DNA from: Stratiolaelaps scimitus
Lineage: Eukaryota > Arthropoda > Arachnida > Mesostigmata > Laelapidae
Assembly (NCBI GenBank): GCA_019614645.1
Contig: JABWDB010000006.1
Coordinates: 3,286,001-3,350,000 of the forward strand
DNA: 64,000 nt
Reading direction: 5' to 3'
Shown: piece by piece, positions 1 through 12,041 of the stretch
Numbering within the stretch: the stretch's first letter is position 1
How the letters are laid out: every line of letters starts with the position of its first letter
Made by a program: the position numbers and the translations under genes
The notes under the pieces: generated by a model
Seen by the model: the letters and a program-made list of their open reading frames with translations, nothing else
What the model was told of the DNA's origin: nothing
Database searches by the model: none

Positions 1-3000
1 AAATATACCATAGGCATTGTGCCGATTAAATGATGCCGCCTCGCTCTGTCCCGGTGGAATCGCACAGCGTTCATAGGAACAGCAGCAAGTAATTCGTAAG
101 TGTAGGAAAGAGCAAACAAAAAGACAGCAACAACAATAACAACAAAATGGAAGAGAACATCGGTTGGCAGACATCTCATTGAATCGCTCAGCGGTTTGTG
201 CCTGCCAGTCGTCGATGGGGGCTCAGCAACTGGCCTAGTGGGAGGTGATGCTGAAACTCCGACGCGGGCGGTAGCGGCGTCTTTTCTGTGGCGATCGTTG
301 ATGTAGCGACGCTCCATCTACACCAGTTCGTTACGTTGCTCGCCGACCGTCTCTAGACATATATATATATATATATATATGCATATATATATATATATAC
401 GTTGCTTTTTTTATTATTACTATGTCAGCCTCGTTCGTTGGAGTTGGCTCAACCATGAAAATATCTACATGTATTATGTAGGTATAAGAATTCCAATTTT
501 AACCTTGTCCAAGCACGAGTAATGCTAAACGGGACACTTGCTTGGGTCGTTCTGTTTAATCTCATATATACAGGTTGATTGTGCAGCACTGCTTCTGCAA
601 GCGTTCGAAGATGCTCCTCCAGCTCCCTGCAGGCTTACATTGACGTTCAATGATGACGTTCAATGCTGCCAATCGAGTCGTAACCGAATCATTACCCGCA
701 ACAAGTCGCCAGGCCGGTTTTGTCCTCCTTTTCTAGGGCGTCGTTTAGTGTGAAACCCTAAACAGATACTAGCTGAGCTAGACAAGATCGAAGCCATCTT
801 TCACGAGCTCACGGCCGTGCCAATTCATGCGATCGACCGCGTCCCGCGCACATCCGCTTCGACGGCTGTGGTCAAGTCTCGCTTTTGAAACCCGCGAAAA
901 ATACTAATGTCCACCCGATACATGAACGCGAGCATCATTTGCCAGCATCCTGCAACAATGACTAGCGATGCACGCGATAGTGCGTTTTGAGTACAACACA
1001 ACGCTGAGGAGAAAGAGGGAAATGCCAATGGTGTAAGCGGAGAATCCGATCGAGCAGGTCGAGTGAATGAAGTGAGTCGGTCAGCTTCCGCTACGCGACT
1101 ACGAGCAGAATCACTATTCCTTCGAATACAGCCATGCGTAGGGTGCCGGCTTTGCCTCTGGGTTAGCCCCGAGTCCCGGTCCTGGTCTCGGGTCCTCCTC
1201 GCCTCGTCCCGGAGGCGCTTCCCGAGCTCCGTTGGTTCGTCCCTGACATTCCATATCGGCCGATGTCGGACGCAAATTCCGGCCGGATGGTGGCTGAACG
1301 AACGAATAATTTCAATCGATGTATTACGGCCGGCCGTATGACGTGGACACAGGCCTCGCTGCCGCGTTTCGGCAACGCAGAGACGGCGGCGGCGGCGGCG
1401 GCGGCGGCGGCGCGAGCAGCCTCATTCATTATCGATTCATCTGTACTTGCGCTAGCCCCACGAGCGTCCGCAGCGCGAGGGGGTGTATGGGTCTGGGGGA
1501 AAGCCCTCGTAGAGTTCCGGTGGCCGTCGTTGTCGCAATTGTCGCTCTTCGCTCGGACTTCCCCGTTGTCGTCCTCTCGTGCTGTTGTGATCTTCGAGGC
1601 TCGTGCCGTTCGAAGGGGGAACAGATCGAGGTGGTACAGTAGCTGCAGCTGCCTGCAGCCGGCTTCAACGGGCGACAGCTGCTCGGGAGACGCATGCACG
1701 ATCGGACGGTCGAGCGGGCCAGGTTCGTACACACGCCAAAACTCACAGGCGGCTGGCAGGCGAGCAGACAGACGTACATATTCAGATGTATAATATGTAC
1801 GGACGTAATGCAGAGAGGGGCGAATAACGCCTCAGCCTCGAGGGCGAAAGAGAGAGAGAGGAACTCAGCTCAGTGTGGCACAACAGATGATACATAGTAA
1901 TGATTGGCCTGACACACCTGAAAGTGTCGAGAAACTGTCCTCGACAGGTGGTCGCAGCTGTCGACTGCTATCGTGCTTGTCGATGTTGCCCTTCTCAATG
2001 GCGATGATGACGATGATCATGAAGAATAACGGTTGCAATATAATAATAATAGTGTTATTCAGCAGAACCCCCTGACCACTTGCTGACCCCAGCATTCTCT
2101 CGTCTTCACCCGTTGATAACGACATGCGAAGGTGTTGAGATACGAGCGCGGGTGCATCTCGTCCTCCCGTAATGCCCTCCCGTGCATCACGTAGTTAAAT
2201 GCCCGACCGGCCTGATGTCCCAGCTCAAAATACAATACGATACATATATGTACTGTAGTATATTTTGAGTTATATAATAGTATATAATAGTATAGTAGTA
2301 TATAATATTAATAGTATGATTTTGAATTATATAATTCACGGATTTGCAACATCCATATGAACAGTAGTTTGTACGGAGTTCAGTGTGCGCACGGCCGTTG
2401 TCAGCGTTAACCGATTCCGACCACAGTGGTAAGTATCTGCGAAACTCGACAACAGACGAACCCGGCGTCTGTTAGCGGCGGTCGGTCGGTCGGTCAGCGG
2501 GAATGGGTGTTGGATATTGGGGTTGAGCCGAGACTAGACGATCCGGAGCTGCATTGTCTAGTGTGCTAGATGAACAGAGCAATATATTCGATGACATCGT
2601 CAATGTCGCTGTCCACATCGTCCTGTCCCCCACCTCCGCCATTTTGTCCTGCCATGCTACTCGTCGCGAACTGTTACTACAATACTTCGCGTCATCCTCC
2701 CCATCGTAGTCTTGGCCCGAGGCGGTCGTTTTGCCTTTCGCGTACGTTCAGTTTCCCCTGAAGGAGATCACCATCTGGCTTTCCTCCGCTGAACACCCTC
2801 CTTACTCTCTCTCTCTCTCTCCGCTTTCCTCTCTATTTCACTCTCTCTCTCTCGCGCGCGGGCAAACTCACATATCCGTTCTCGTGTCCTTCTACCCTGT
2901 CGGCCTTTCGGCCTGAACGCTTCCATCATCCTGATGAACGTTGTCGTGTTGCCGGCATCGTTCTCGTCTGCGATGCCATCCGTCCTTACGCTCGTTCCCC

Positions 3001-4048
3001 GTGCGACGCGTCGGTGGGGGACGCGGGTGAATTGCGTAGCGGAAACACTGCAGGCGAATGGTGAGCCTTCCGGCTGATGAACGCAACACAAATTGCTAAT
3101 GACACCGACACCAATGGCGCCATCACGGCCGCCACCAACAACCAGTATCACCACAGCCACCAGCACCGTTTCGCCTTCGACGCCTCTGACACAATGTGCA
3201 TGCCAATAGCTGCTGCTACTACTGCTGCTGCTGCAGGGAGTATGGATGGTACGAAGATGCGGATCGTGATGGAGGATGATGAGGGACACTGCGCTCGAGC
3301 AGCAGGGTATAGCCGCCGTGTAGCCGAGGCTGGTTGCCTCGTAACTGTTGAACTGGGCGGATGGGCAGCCTTCGAAGCCATTCACGTTCGTTGTTCGAGC
3401 TGCTGAAGCTACTCTCGTGTTAGCAGTCTTGTGCTGTTGCCAGAAGCAACGACAGGAACCGCCGCTGTAGACGCTAGCGATCTCTCGTGCAGGAGCGCCG
3501 TTTATATCCTCACGTTGGCCACGTCTGCGGACAGACCCCAGCCTCAGCCAGACCTCGGACATCCCCGCGTGTGGCGAGCCCTTATAATAATAGAATGAAA
3601 GATGACTTGCTGCTTTGATTTGACGGACATGCATGCATAGGTAATTGTTATGGTGGCATCCACGAGTAGAATACACTGGCCCTCGGCAGACGGATAGTGG
3701 TCTCTAGATTCACCCTCGTACCAATGGTAAACTCTCCGTTTTTACGCTAGATTCCCCCGCATTCCCCGCGTTCGATGTTCTCATCAGATTTCCGGCTACA
3801 TTAGCGGCAAATGCACAGTCGAGATATCTCTATCGCAGTTGTATAGAATGCCGATATATCGACAACTAATAATAGTAGTTGTTGATTATATATAATGCCC
3901 GACAAAGTTATAAAGAAAAAAACGGAACGTTGATTCTAGCGCCCTGTTCGTTGAAACATGTCAGCAAATCGGTGGACACCATGCGTTCACGTTGCGATCA
4001 ACCATCGAAAGAGGCTTAACGAAGAAATATTCTTTTTGCGGCTTTCAG
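1..4048 (+). other. Upstream EPS8 intron or 5' region; no conserved exon seen
   Basis: No PTB-domain exon with acceptable splice sites was recognised here, so I read it as intron upstream of the first visible EPS8 exon. It contains an interrupted (TA)n tract near 359-399 and two GC-rich blocks (about 1060-1800 and 2440-3680) with many overlapping chance frames in several phases. Such blocks could be an untranslated first exon or promoter, but no sequence signal here decides that. Confidence 0.5.
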
Positions 4049-4222
4049 GCACAAGAGGTTGTCAGCGACGTAAAGAGTCTTATGATGGGGAAGGGCCTTC
4101 CGAAAAAAAATGGCCAGGGAAATATGGCCCCTCTAGGCAGAGGACCTCGAAGTGTATCGCCCGGTCATCCGCAAGGTCATACTCCGCCACTTCCTACAGG
4201 GGGAGTCAATGTCAGGGAACAG
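4049..4222 (+). CDS. EPS8: EPS8 exon: end of PTB-domain region and Pro/Gly linker
   Basis: The acceptor is a pyrimidine-rich tract ending in TTTCAG; the donor is CAG|GTAAGC. Fifty-eight codons, phase 0 at both ends. It opens with AQEVVSDVKSLMMGKG, which corresponds to the last PTB helix and the lysine-rich turn after it, then becomes Gly/Pro/His-rich. The preceding exon was not found in the window. Confidence 0.82.
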
Positions 4223-4935
4223 GTAAGCTAAATGATGAAAGAGGGCTACTATTATTATTATTATTGTACAATAATCAGGACGCCACATTGCCTGGATAGG
4301 ATTGCTTACAGGAAGGTACACTAAGCAGCCTTAGCCCTAATCGAAAAGGACTGAGCTCTTGTGCAAACACGGCTGAACATTCCCACCGCCCATATCGCAA
4401 TAGAGCGCTATACTTTAATGATCAATTGCTCTCATGATCGATGTCAGCATCGATAAAGCAAACACGCATGTAAAATTGAATTTGTTGATACTCTCTAGCA
4501 TATCAATTCTTTCTCTGCGCGACCTCACTGACATCACTATCCTCGTAATAAGATAGTTTCTGTAGCTGACCTACCCTGGCTGAGACAAAACACCACAGTA
4601 TACTCACACTTTTTTTTATAATTTTTAAATTTAAAAATTAAAAGATTACTACATGTTCTTAAGCAAGTAAATTTTCCGTGCTGGCTGACAGCCATGGTAC
4701 TGCTTTCGGCACTGCTTCATAAGACAAACCCCTCAAAATGCATATTTACCCATTCTTAACCTGACCTGACCTCACGTTACCTCTGCTAAATAACCATTTT
4801 CCGTTCGTCTGTTCGTAGGTGAGCATTTTCAACAATGCCAAATCTGAATCCCGTCTCAGTCTGTCAAACCGCGGCGGGGCTGACTCCGACGGTGGTCCAT
4901 CCGTGCACTCTGGCCACTCGGCACACATGCACATC

Positions 4936-4967
<32 letters not shown>

Positions 4968-7900
4968 ACAACCGCAGCCGCAGCAGCACGGTCCGATCGG
5001 CGGCCCCCATCCAGGGGCGCCAATGAGCCACGAGCTACGGCCGCAGGAGATGCGTTCGATTGGCCAGTCGGGCGCTCAGGCGCTCCGTTCATCGCAGCAC
5101 GCGCAGTACCGCCGCGATGCCGGCGAGGTTGGCGGCGCCGGCGGGCAGCATGACGATTCCTCGTCGACGGGTAGCGAACGCTACGAACGAGATGTCGCCA
5201 TTCTGAACCATTGCTTCGATGATATCGAGCGCTTTATCGCCCGTCTGCAAAACGCTGCCACCGCGTACAAGGAGCTGGAGAAACGGCGGAAAGGCAAGAA
5301 GAACGGCAGCAAGGCCAACAAGAAAGATATGGGAGGTGAGACGATCGTTTGGCCGGGTTCGATTGCTGCCCCCCTGAGAGAAGCGGTACCGGGTTGAACG
5401 CAATGAACGAAATATATATATAGTATAGCGGGATACTCTAATTATTACTATAATAAATAATAATTAGAGTATCCTGCCGAGCATCCTCCCGATTATAATA
5501 AATAATAATTGGAGTATCCTGCTATACATATATATATATTGCGTTCAACCCTGTACCATGTACTCTAATTATATTATTACTATTGTTATTCATGCGTATT
5601 GTTCTTTCCTGTATTTCGCGCGCTGGAGTCTGTGTTATCATTACTGACTGAATCATATCGCATAATATAAACACAGGCGCCTCGTGTCGCAATCATTTTC
5701 GAGTAAGTGCTGAAATCAAGGCGATACTCGATTAGAAGAGAACGCTTTGAGATATCTGGCTCGCTGGCTAGATGTGCGCGACGTGCAAAACGGTGTCAAC
5801 TGATAGTGCCGAAACAACTAAGTCACTATACGTATTACGTACGATTTCAGAGGGTCTACTCAGCATGCGAGCGAAGCCGCCACCACAGAAGGAGTTTGAA
5901 GATATACTGGCAAAGTTCAAGTTGTCGTTTAACTTGCTCGCTAAACTGCGTAATCATATCCACGATCCGAATTCGCCTGAATTGATTCACTTCCTATTTA
6001 CGCCACTGGCCGTCATTGTCGACGCCGCGCGCGATTTCAACTTTGGACCAAATCTCGCCTCCAAGGTCGTCGCTCCCCTGCTCACACGCGATGCCTGCGA
6101 ACTTCTAGACAACTGTTGCACCTCGAAAGAGAACGACCTCTGGCGTTCGCTCGGAGATGCCTGGTCCGTGCCAAGGTAAGCTCCTTACCTACGAAGACAC
6201 ATCCGAAAACCAATTAATTACAAAGCAAGAAAGACTAGAAACCTAGATCGCTCGGCTGATTTGCGTGTAGCTTGCTCGGTAAGATCTATCATATCGATAA
6301 ATCAATACTGTGAATAATCTTTTTTCTACGAAGGTACCATCTAGTAGCGCAATGTAAGCGTGTGTCAATCGATGAGGGTTTCACCATCGAAAGATAGCGA
6401 ATCGGCAAAAGCAAACTGTAAAACTTCCCAACAAAATCACTCCAATATATTTCCCTACATTAGAATGATTTTGTTGGGATTTCCCACATTTCCTGCAGCT
6501 TGGCCAGGCGAACACTTGTCTTGAGAATCACAATCCTTAGGGTAATTTCACCCTTCAAGCTTATCAACGCACACTGAACTCCTCCGATGCTTCGAGTCAA
6601 CGTTCGAGATACACCCGTTGTCTCAGGTTTAGTTAATTCCTAATTTTATTACATCGTAAAAACGCCCTCGAACGTAAGGAAAATACGCCGTTTTTACGTG
6701 CCCTTCTGTATTACGTTTGAACGCTTGAAAATGCGATACATGTCAATGATAATAAGAGTCGGCGGAAAAATGTTTCAGCCCTTGCACAATGCACACATAT
6801 TCTATTATAGAACAAAAGTCATTGGCTAATCTGAATAGTAGTCACTAATTAGCGGAAGAGGTACGTCGAAATATAAGTGAGTATTTTTTTATCTTCAAGG
6901 CCTAATTAAGTGGACGACATATCATACCTTTCCATTCGTGTCAGGCAAGACAATTTCTTTCGGCGATATCACACGGATCCCTCGAGATTAGGTTTAAGAT
7001 TAGTGACCCGTGTCGCGTTTAGGTGGCACTACGATGTGACATCCGCACCTCAATCCTTGGTAAAGGTCAGGATGTTTGTGAACATCAATAGTATTAGGGC
7101 TTGAAGCAATTGGAAGTTAATCCGCGCATCACGTTATGTGCGGTGCGTGCGTGTGTATGTTTGTGATTTAATTGGGATTACCTAATCTACCTGTTATTCT
7201 ATGTGTTATCTCAACAAGACTGTGGGCATTGAATCTGTGTTAAGTGGCACAGATCACTCGTTTGCTTCTTACGTTCAATTCGAGCCCGCCGGAGATCGAG
7301 CTAGCTTTCATTTTGAAGGTTTACTACTGTTTGAAGGCGATTCCTCACGTCTCATTTAACAGGGACCAATGGAAGAATTACGAGGACACGTACCAGCCGG
7401 TGTTCACGGACGGCTGGGCACCAGAATACCCGCACTTCCCCGAGGAGATCGGGCCAGAACTGACCGCACGACGTCGCCCAGAGGTATGTCCTTCGAAACA
7501 TTATTATGACGCCGCATTTTGAAGGGCCGCTTAATCTCGGCTTGGATTCTACTGCGATACAACAATATAGCCGAATCCCCTCATATCAGTATGCCTCGTT
7601 AACAAATATGTAAGAGGTTTGTGATTGGATCCACGTTACATTGGCTGAAATAAATGCACAACATTAATATTTGATCGGTAGACAACGATTCGAACATTCT
7701 TATAAGTCTCGGAAGACTTCGTCTTATATAATCTACTATGAGACGATCTGCTTCAGCTCACCGTACCTGGTCTAGTGGAAAGTGAGCGTCTCGGACTCCT
7801 AGATAGGCTCGCGTTCAAGTCCTGCCAACGGCGAGGAATCTTTAAATTTCTTCTATCTGTCTGTCTGCCTTCCTGTTCGCCTTTCCTCTCCTTCTTTCCT

Positions 7901-10900
7901 TGTTTTCCCTCCCTTCAACTTAAACTCTCGTTGCGGCTGGATCTCTACCGATTCCCGGCCACCGGCTCGCGCCTCTGACAGCCGCGTGCGCGCTGCATAG
8001 ACTGCGCTACGCTTAGCTTCGATTGAACCGCTGCTCTACTACGAGCTGGCAGGCTGGCTGGCTGGCCGCAGCAGTCGGTGCTTATGGCAATGTCGGCAGT
8101 GGTGGTGGTAGTGGTGTTGTTGCTGCTGCTGCCGCCGTCGCCGCCGTCGCATCTGCCTTGACGCGTCCACTCCTCCTCTCGGGCGTCCCACTGTTCTAGT
8201 CTAGCCACGGCGGAATTGCCGGCCAGCAGCAATTCGTCGCAGTGCGACAGGCGGGACGTCCATCCCGACAATAGTTCTCGTAGCCGTAGTACCAGTGGTA
8301 GTCACGCGATGGCTCTCGATGCGTTCGCGTCGTTGCCGCGCTACACGGTGCTGCCCAAGGACTGTGTCCTGTTGCGGCAGGATTCAGGCCAGCCGCATAT
8401 TGTCCTTACGTTGACGAGTCGTCGGCGACGGCAACGCCCTCGGGTGTCTTTATCGACATTTTTTTCCAACACGGATAGTAGTGACTGCAATAGCAGTAGC
8501 AGTTGTAGCGCCAATGATGAGGTCCACCCTGGCTGGAACTGCACTATTCTGCCGCCACCGCCGATCTATCGAAGCCATTCGGTTCGGGTCGGTCTTCCCC
8601 TGATTAGCGGACTATTCGTCGACTATTAGTGTGTTGCCAAAACAACGAAGATGTGTCATCTGTTGTCGATGTTTCGAATGTTGCCATGTGGATGTTTAAA
8701 AGTGCTAAATAAACAGCCATGCTCTAGCTGATTGCGTTCCATATATCATGGGGCATACTCGCATTGATAATATGGGAAGTTAGCTTAGGCTTTCATGTTT
8801 CAGCTCTGATCGCGCGATCCGGCTTAAGTAGGCGGCATTCATCCATTGAATTATTTCATATTTTAATTTATTCTCTAGGAATACGCTCGCGGAGCCAGCG
8901 ATCGCTACGAGATGCGTGCTGATTCGCCCGCGGCGCTGTACGGTCACTCGGCCCGAGGCTTCCCAGAGGAGCGCGCCCGGACGCCCTCAGAGCATGACTT
9001 CGTGCAGAGATCGGACGTCAGCAGTGACTCAATGGAGCCCCCCGGGGGCATCGACGCTCAGAGACACTTCGAGCGACAGCAGGTACGGACAGAAAGATAT
9101 CAAGCAAGTGGTCAGCCCATGCTATCGCATATCAATAGCCCTTCAATGGACGGATAATGAGAGTCATGCGGTTGTTCGCTAACAGTTTCATACAACGGCT
9201 GTCTTAACGTCGAAGTGCCATAGAACTGTGTGGACCTGTATGCGATCAAGGACTACCTTAAGCTCTGAAAAACAGTTCGCGGATTGTTTGTAATCGATGC
9301 CACATTGAGGATGTATAATCGTTTGTGTGCGACAGATCATTGAGTGGGAGCAGCCGGCTTAAATAACCAAACGATTTGATTTGTTCGCGAACCGCGCTGT
9401 TGTATCGAGTTCGGGTCGGACAGCCAAACCCCCATCTGCAGGGAATATAATATATGCATATAAGATATTACCTGCATCATCTTACCTTCTCGAAGTTTGT
9501 AAATGTCTATGGTATATTGTACATTGAATCTTCACTCTGTGGTACAATAGAACATATTGGGTAACTCAAGTGTCAATGGATCGATTAGCTCACTGCATGG
9601 ATGGCTAGCTTCAAGTTTTTGGCCAGATGCTCTCCACACCTAGACAGATATGCCATGTCATATGCACTGTGTGAAGGTTGCTTTTCATCTGAGTCAGTGG
9701 TTCGCAACAGAGGAATATTAGCCAAAAGTCAGTGTTCACCTTGCTATTTCTTTCACCATTGGACTCGCCAGCGTCCCGTTTTTTAACACATGCAACAACA
9801 ACCTCCTCCGTAAGCAATCAGCTAAAACATTCTCCTTTTTCGATAATTGTATACAGTTTGTGGCGTGTCTCCGCGCCGTATCTCGGGACGGGTTAGGTCA
9901 ATCTGATCCCTGGTATCGATATTATTCATTATTATTCATTACGATCCAAACGGGTCAACCCTTCCATATACTCGCAGATTCCTTAATCTGTGCCACGTTG
10001 TCATTATGGCCATTTCTCCATACGACCCGTCTGGATAGAAGACGTCTGGAAATGTCGTCACAACTTTAGCGGCTATCCATATTTCAATGGACAATAACGT
10101 TTTACGCTGGGGAGATGCTGCGGGACTCGAATTGAAATGGCATTGCTAAATATTCTCGAAGCTATTATAATATCTGAGAGAACAGATCTGAAATGCTACT
10201 CTTGTATCTTTCGCTATATATAGTCGTCTATGCCGCTGTGCAAGTTCTACTGGTTTACTCGACAGCTTACACAGTTGGCGGAGACAATCACGAGGTGCCT
10301 AGTTCAATGACGGAGGTACAAACGCGGCCCAGCCGCTGTCGATGTTATATGGCTACAGTTCCAGATCATTTCGCCGCGACGAACTATTGACGATCTAATC
10401 TGGCTACCATCCGATCACATGATGATCGGGCATCTACATGAGCGGCCACTGCCTGCCCGTCGGTACAATGAGGTTTATATCGGAGACATTGACACTGCAC
10501 GACACCGAAGGCTGTCGCAATAAATCGCAACACTGAATACAGAGCTTAAATTCGAGCGGATATTCTACGTCATTACAACAGATTCTCCATTGCAATATGG
10601 GACGGCTTCACTATGCTCTATTTGAAATAATTTGTTTTATGTTAAAAAAAGTCCTCCTTGAAAAAAATCTTACTATTATTATTCACGGTGTCACTGATGT
10701 GCTGATACTTGCTGATTCGACGAACAAATAGGTACGCTGGTCAACTTCATGAAACCTCACTGCTCCAATATAAAAATCCTAGTAACTGCCCGCTGCCTTC
10801 CCGCTGGTAGCTTGAGCTGGCCGTGAAGGGATCACAGTGAATTGGTCCCTACGGCCTGTACACAACTAGGGCCTTTATGATCGGTAAAGTTCGATAGCAG

Positions 10901-12006
10901 GCCAAAGGAAAGAAAATCTAATACTGCTCCTTTTTTCTTATCCACTCATGTGCAGGCACTGTTCGTCGATGAGCTGAAGGCAGCGCAGGCCAAATGCGTG
11001 CAGGTGATGTACCCACGAACAGCCAACAATGATAAGGAACTCACTGTAATTCGCGGCGAATATCTTGAGGTGAGACTATCGAAGAAAGCAAGATGGGCTA
11101 GATGAATCTTTCAGCTCAGCGTAATTGAGGTCGCTGCCGAACACACATATGTATGCCTGTATACTAACACGAAGTGGTCAAGAACATCGGACCCTTCCTG
11201 TTGCATTCATTCAACATATTTTCATTCCGGAGAATCCCTTTAGCACGACATATTGCCATCTACTAGAGCCGTTTCAACTATCACCACTAAGTCATCGCAT
11301 GCACTGTTCCCCCTCAGGTATTGGACGACACTCGCAAGTGGTGGAAGACCCGAAATATCCGCGGCCAGATCGGACATGTTCCTCACACAATCGTAGCGCC
11401 CATTGGTGACAACGACTACCATAACAACGGATATGAGTCCGCCAACAACTACAGCCCCGTACGTGACTTATAGTGGTTATATAAATATATAAATGTATTT
11501 GGTTTTCAGATAGCCACCTCCCGGTGTTGTGTAAACACTGAGCTGTTTAACTGAGGCCTGAACTTAGGCAGACATTAGCTTCCGGTCATGGGGAGTCGCC
11601 TCTTCTTTGATGACTAGCTAATGGATTTTCTTTCGCGGCTAGCTCCCACCTCTTCTCTGATCAGACGCTTCTCTGTACTTATCCATATGGCCGCATTACA
11701 ACGAGAAACATCGGGGCGAAAATCCACACCTCGCTGGAGCCAGTCACGGCAGTATTTCAACCTGCGACGGGGAACCTAGCCCACGGCGGGTCTGTTGTTA
11801 TCGAGGCTGTGTCTCTAGATATTGCCGCCTATTAAGGTCGGCGTGAAAAAGATGTAGAATTTGACTTTCAAAACCAGAATAGTATAACCAGCCCCAATGC
11901 TATTCCCATTTGAAGAATTCGCATTTAAAGCCCACAAGTTTTCCAAACAGCGGGACATCTATCTACACTTAAAGTCGATTACAGCGAATGTCGATTGAAC
12001 AATCAG

Positions 12007-12041
<35 letters not shown>

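Noticed and set aside
1163..1793. Overlapping Ala/Arg/Gly-rich frames on both strands
   Set aside because: A GGC repeat and GC-rich sequence keep several frames open at once; no splice context or homology.
2768..3676. 302-codon - strand open frame as a gene
   Set aside because: No recognisable domain, repeat-derived Ser and Arg/Glu runs, and overlapping open frames on the other strand. GC-rich sequence with few stops explains it.
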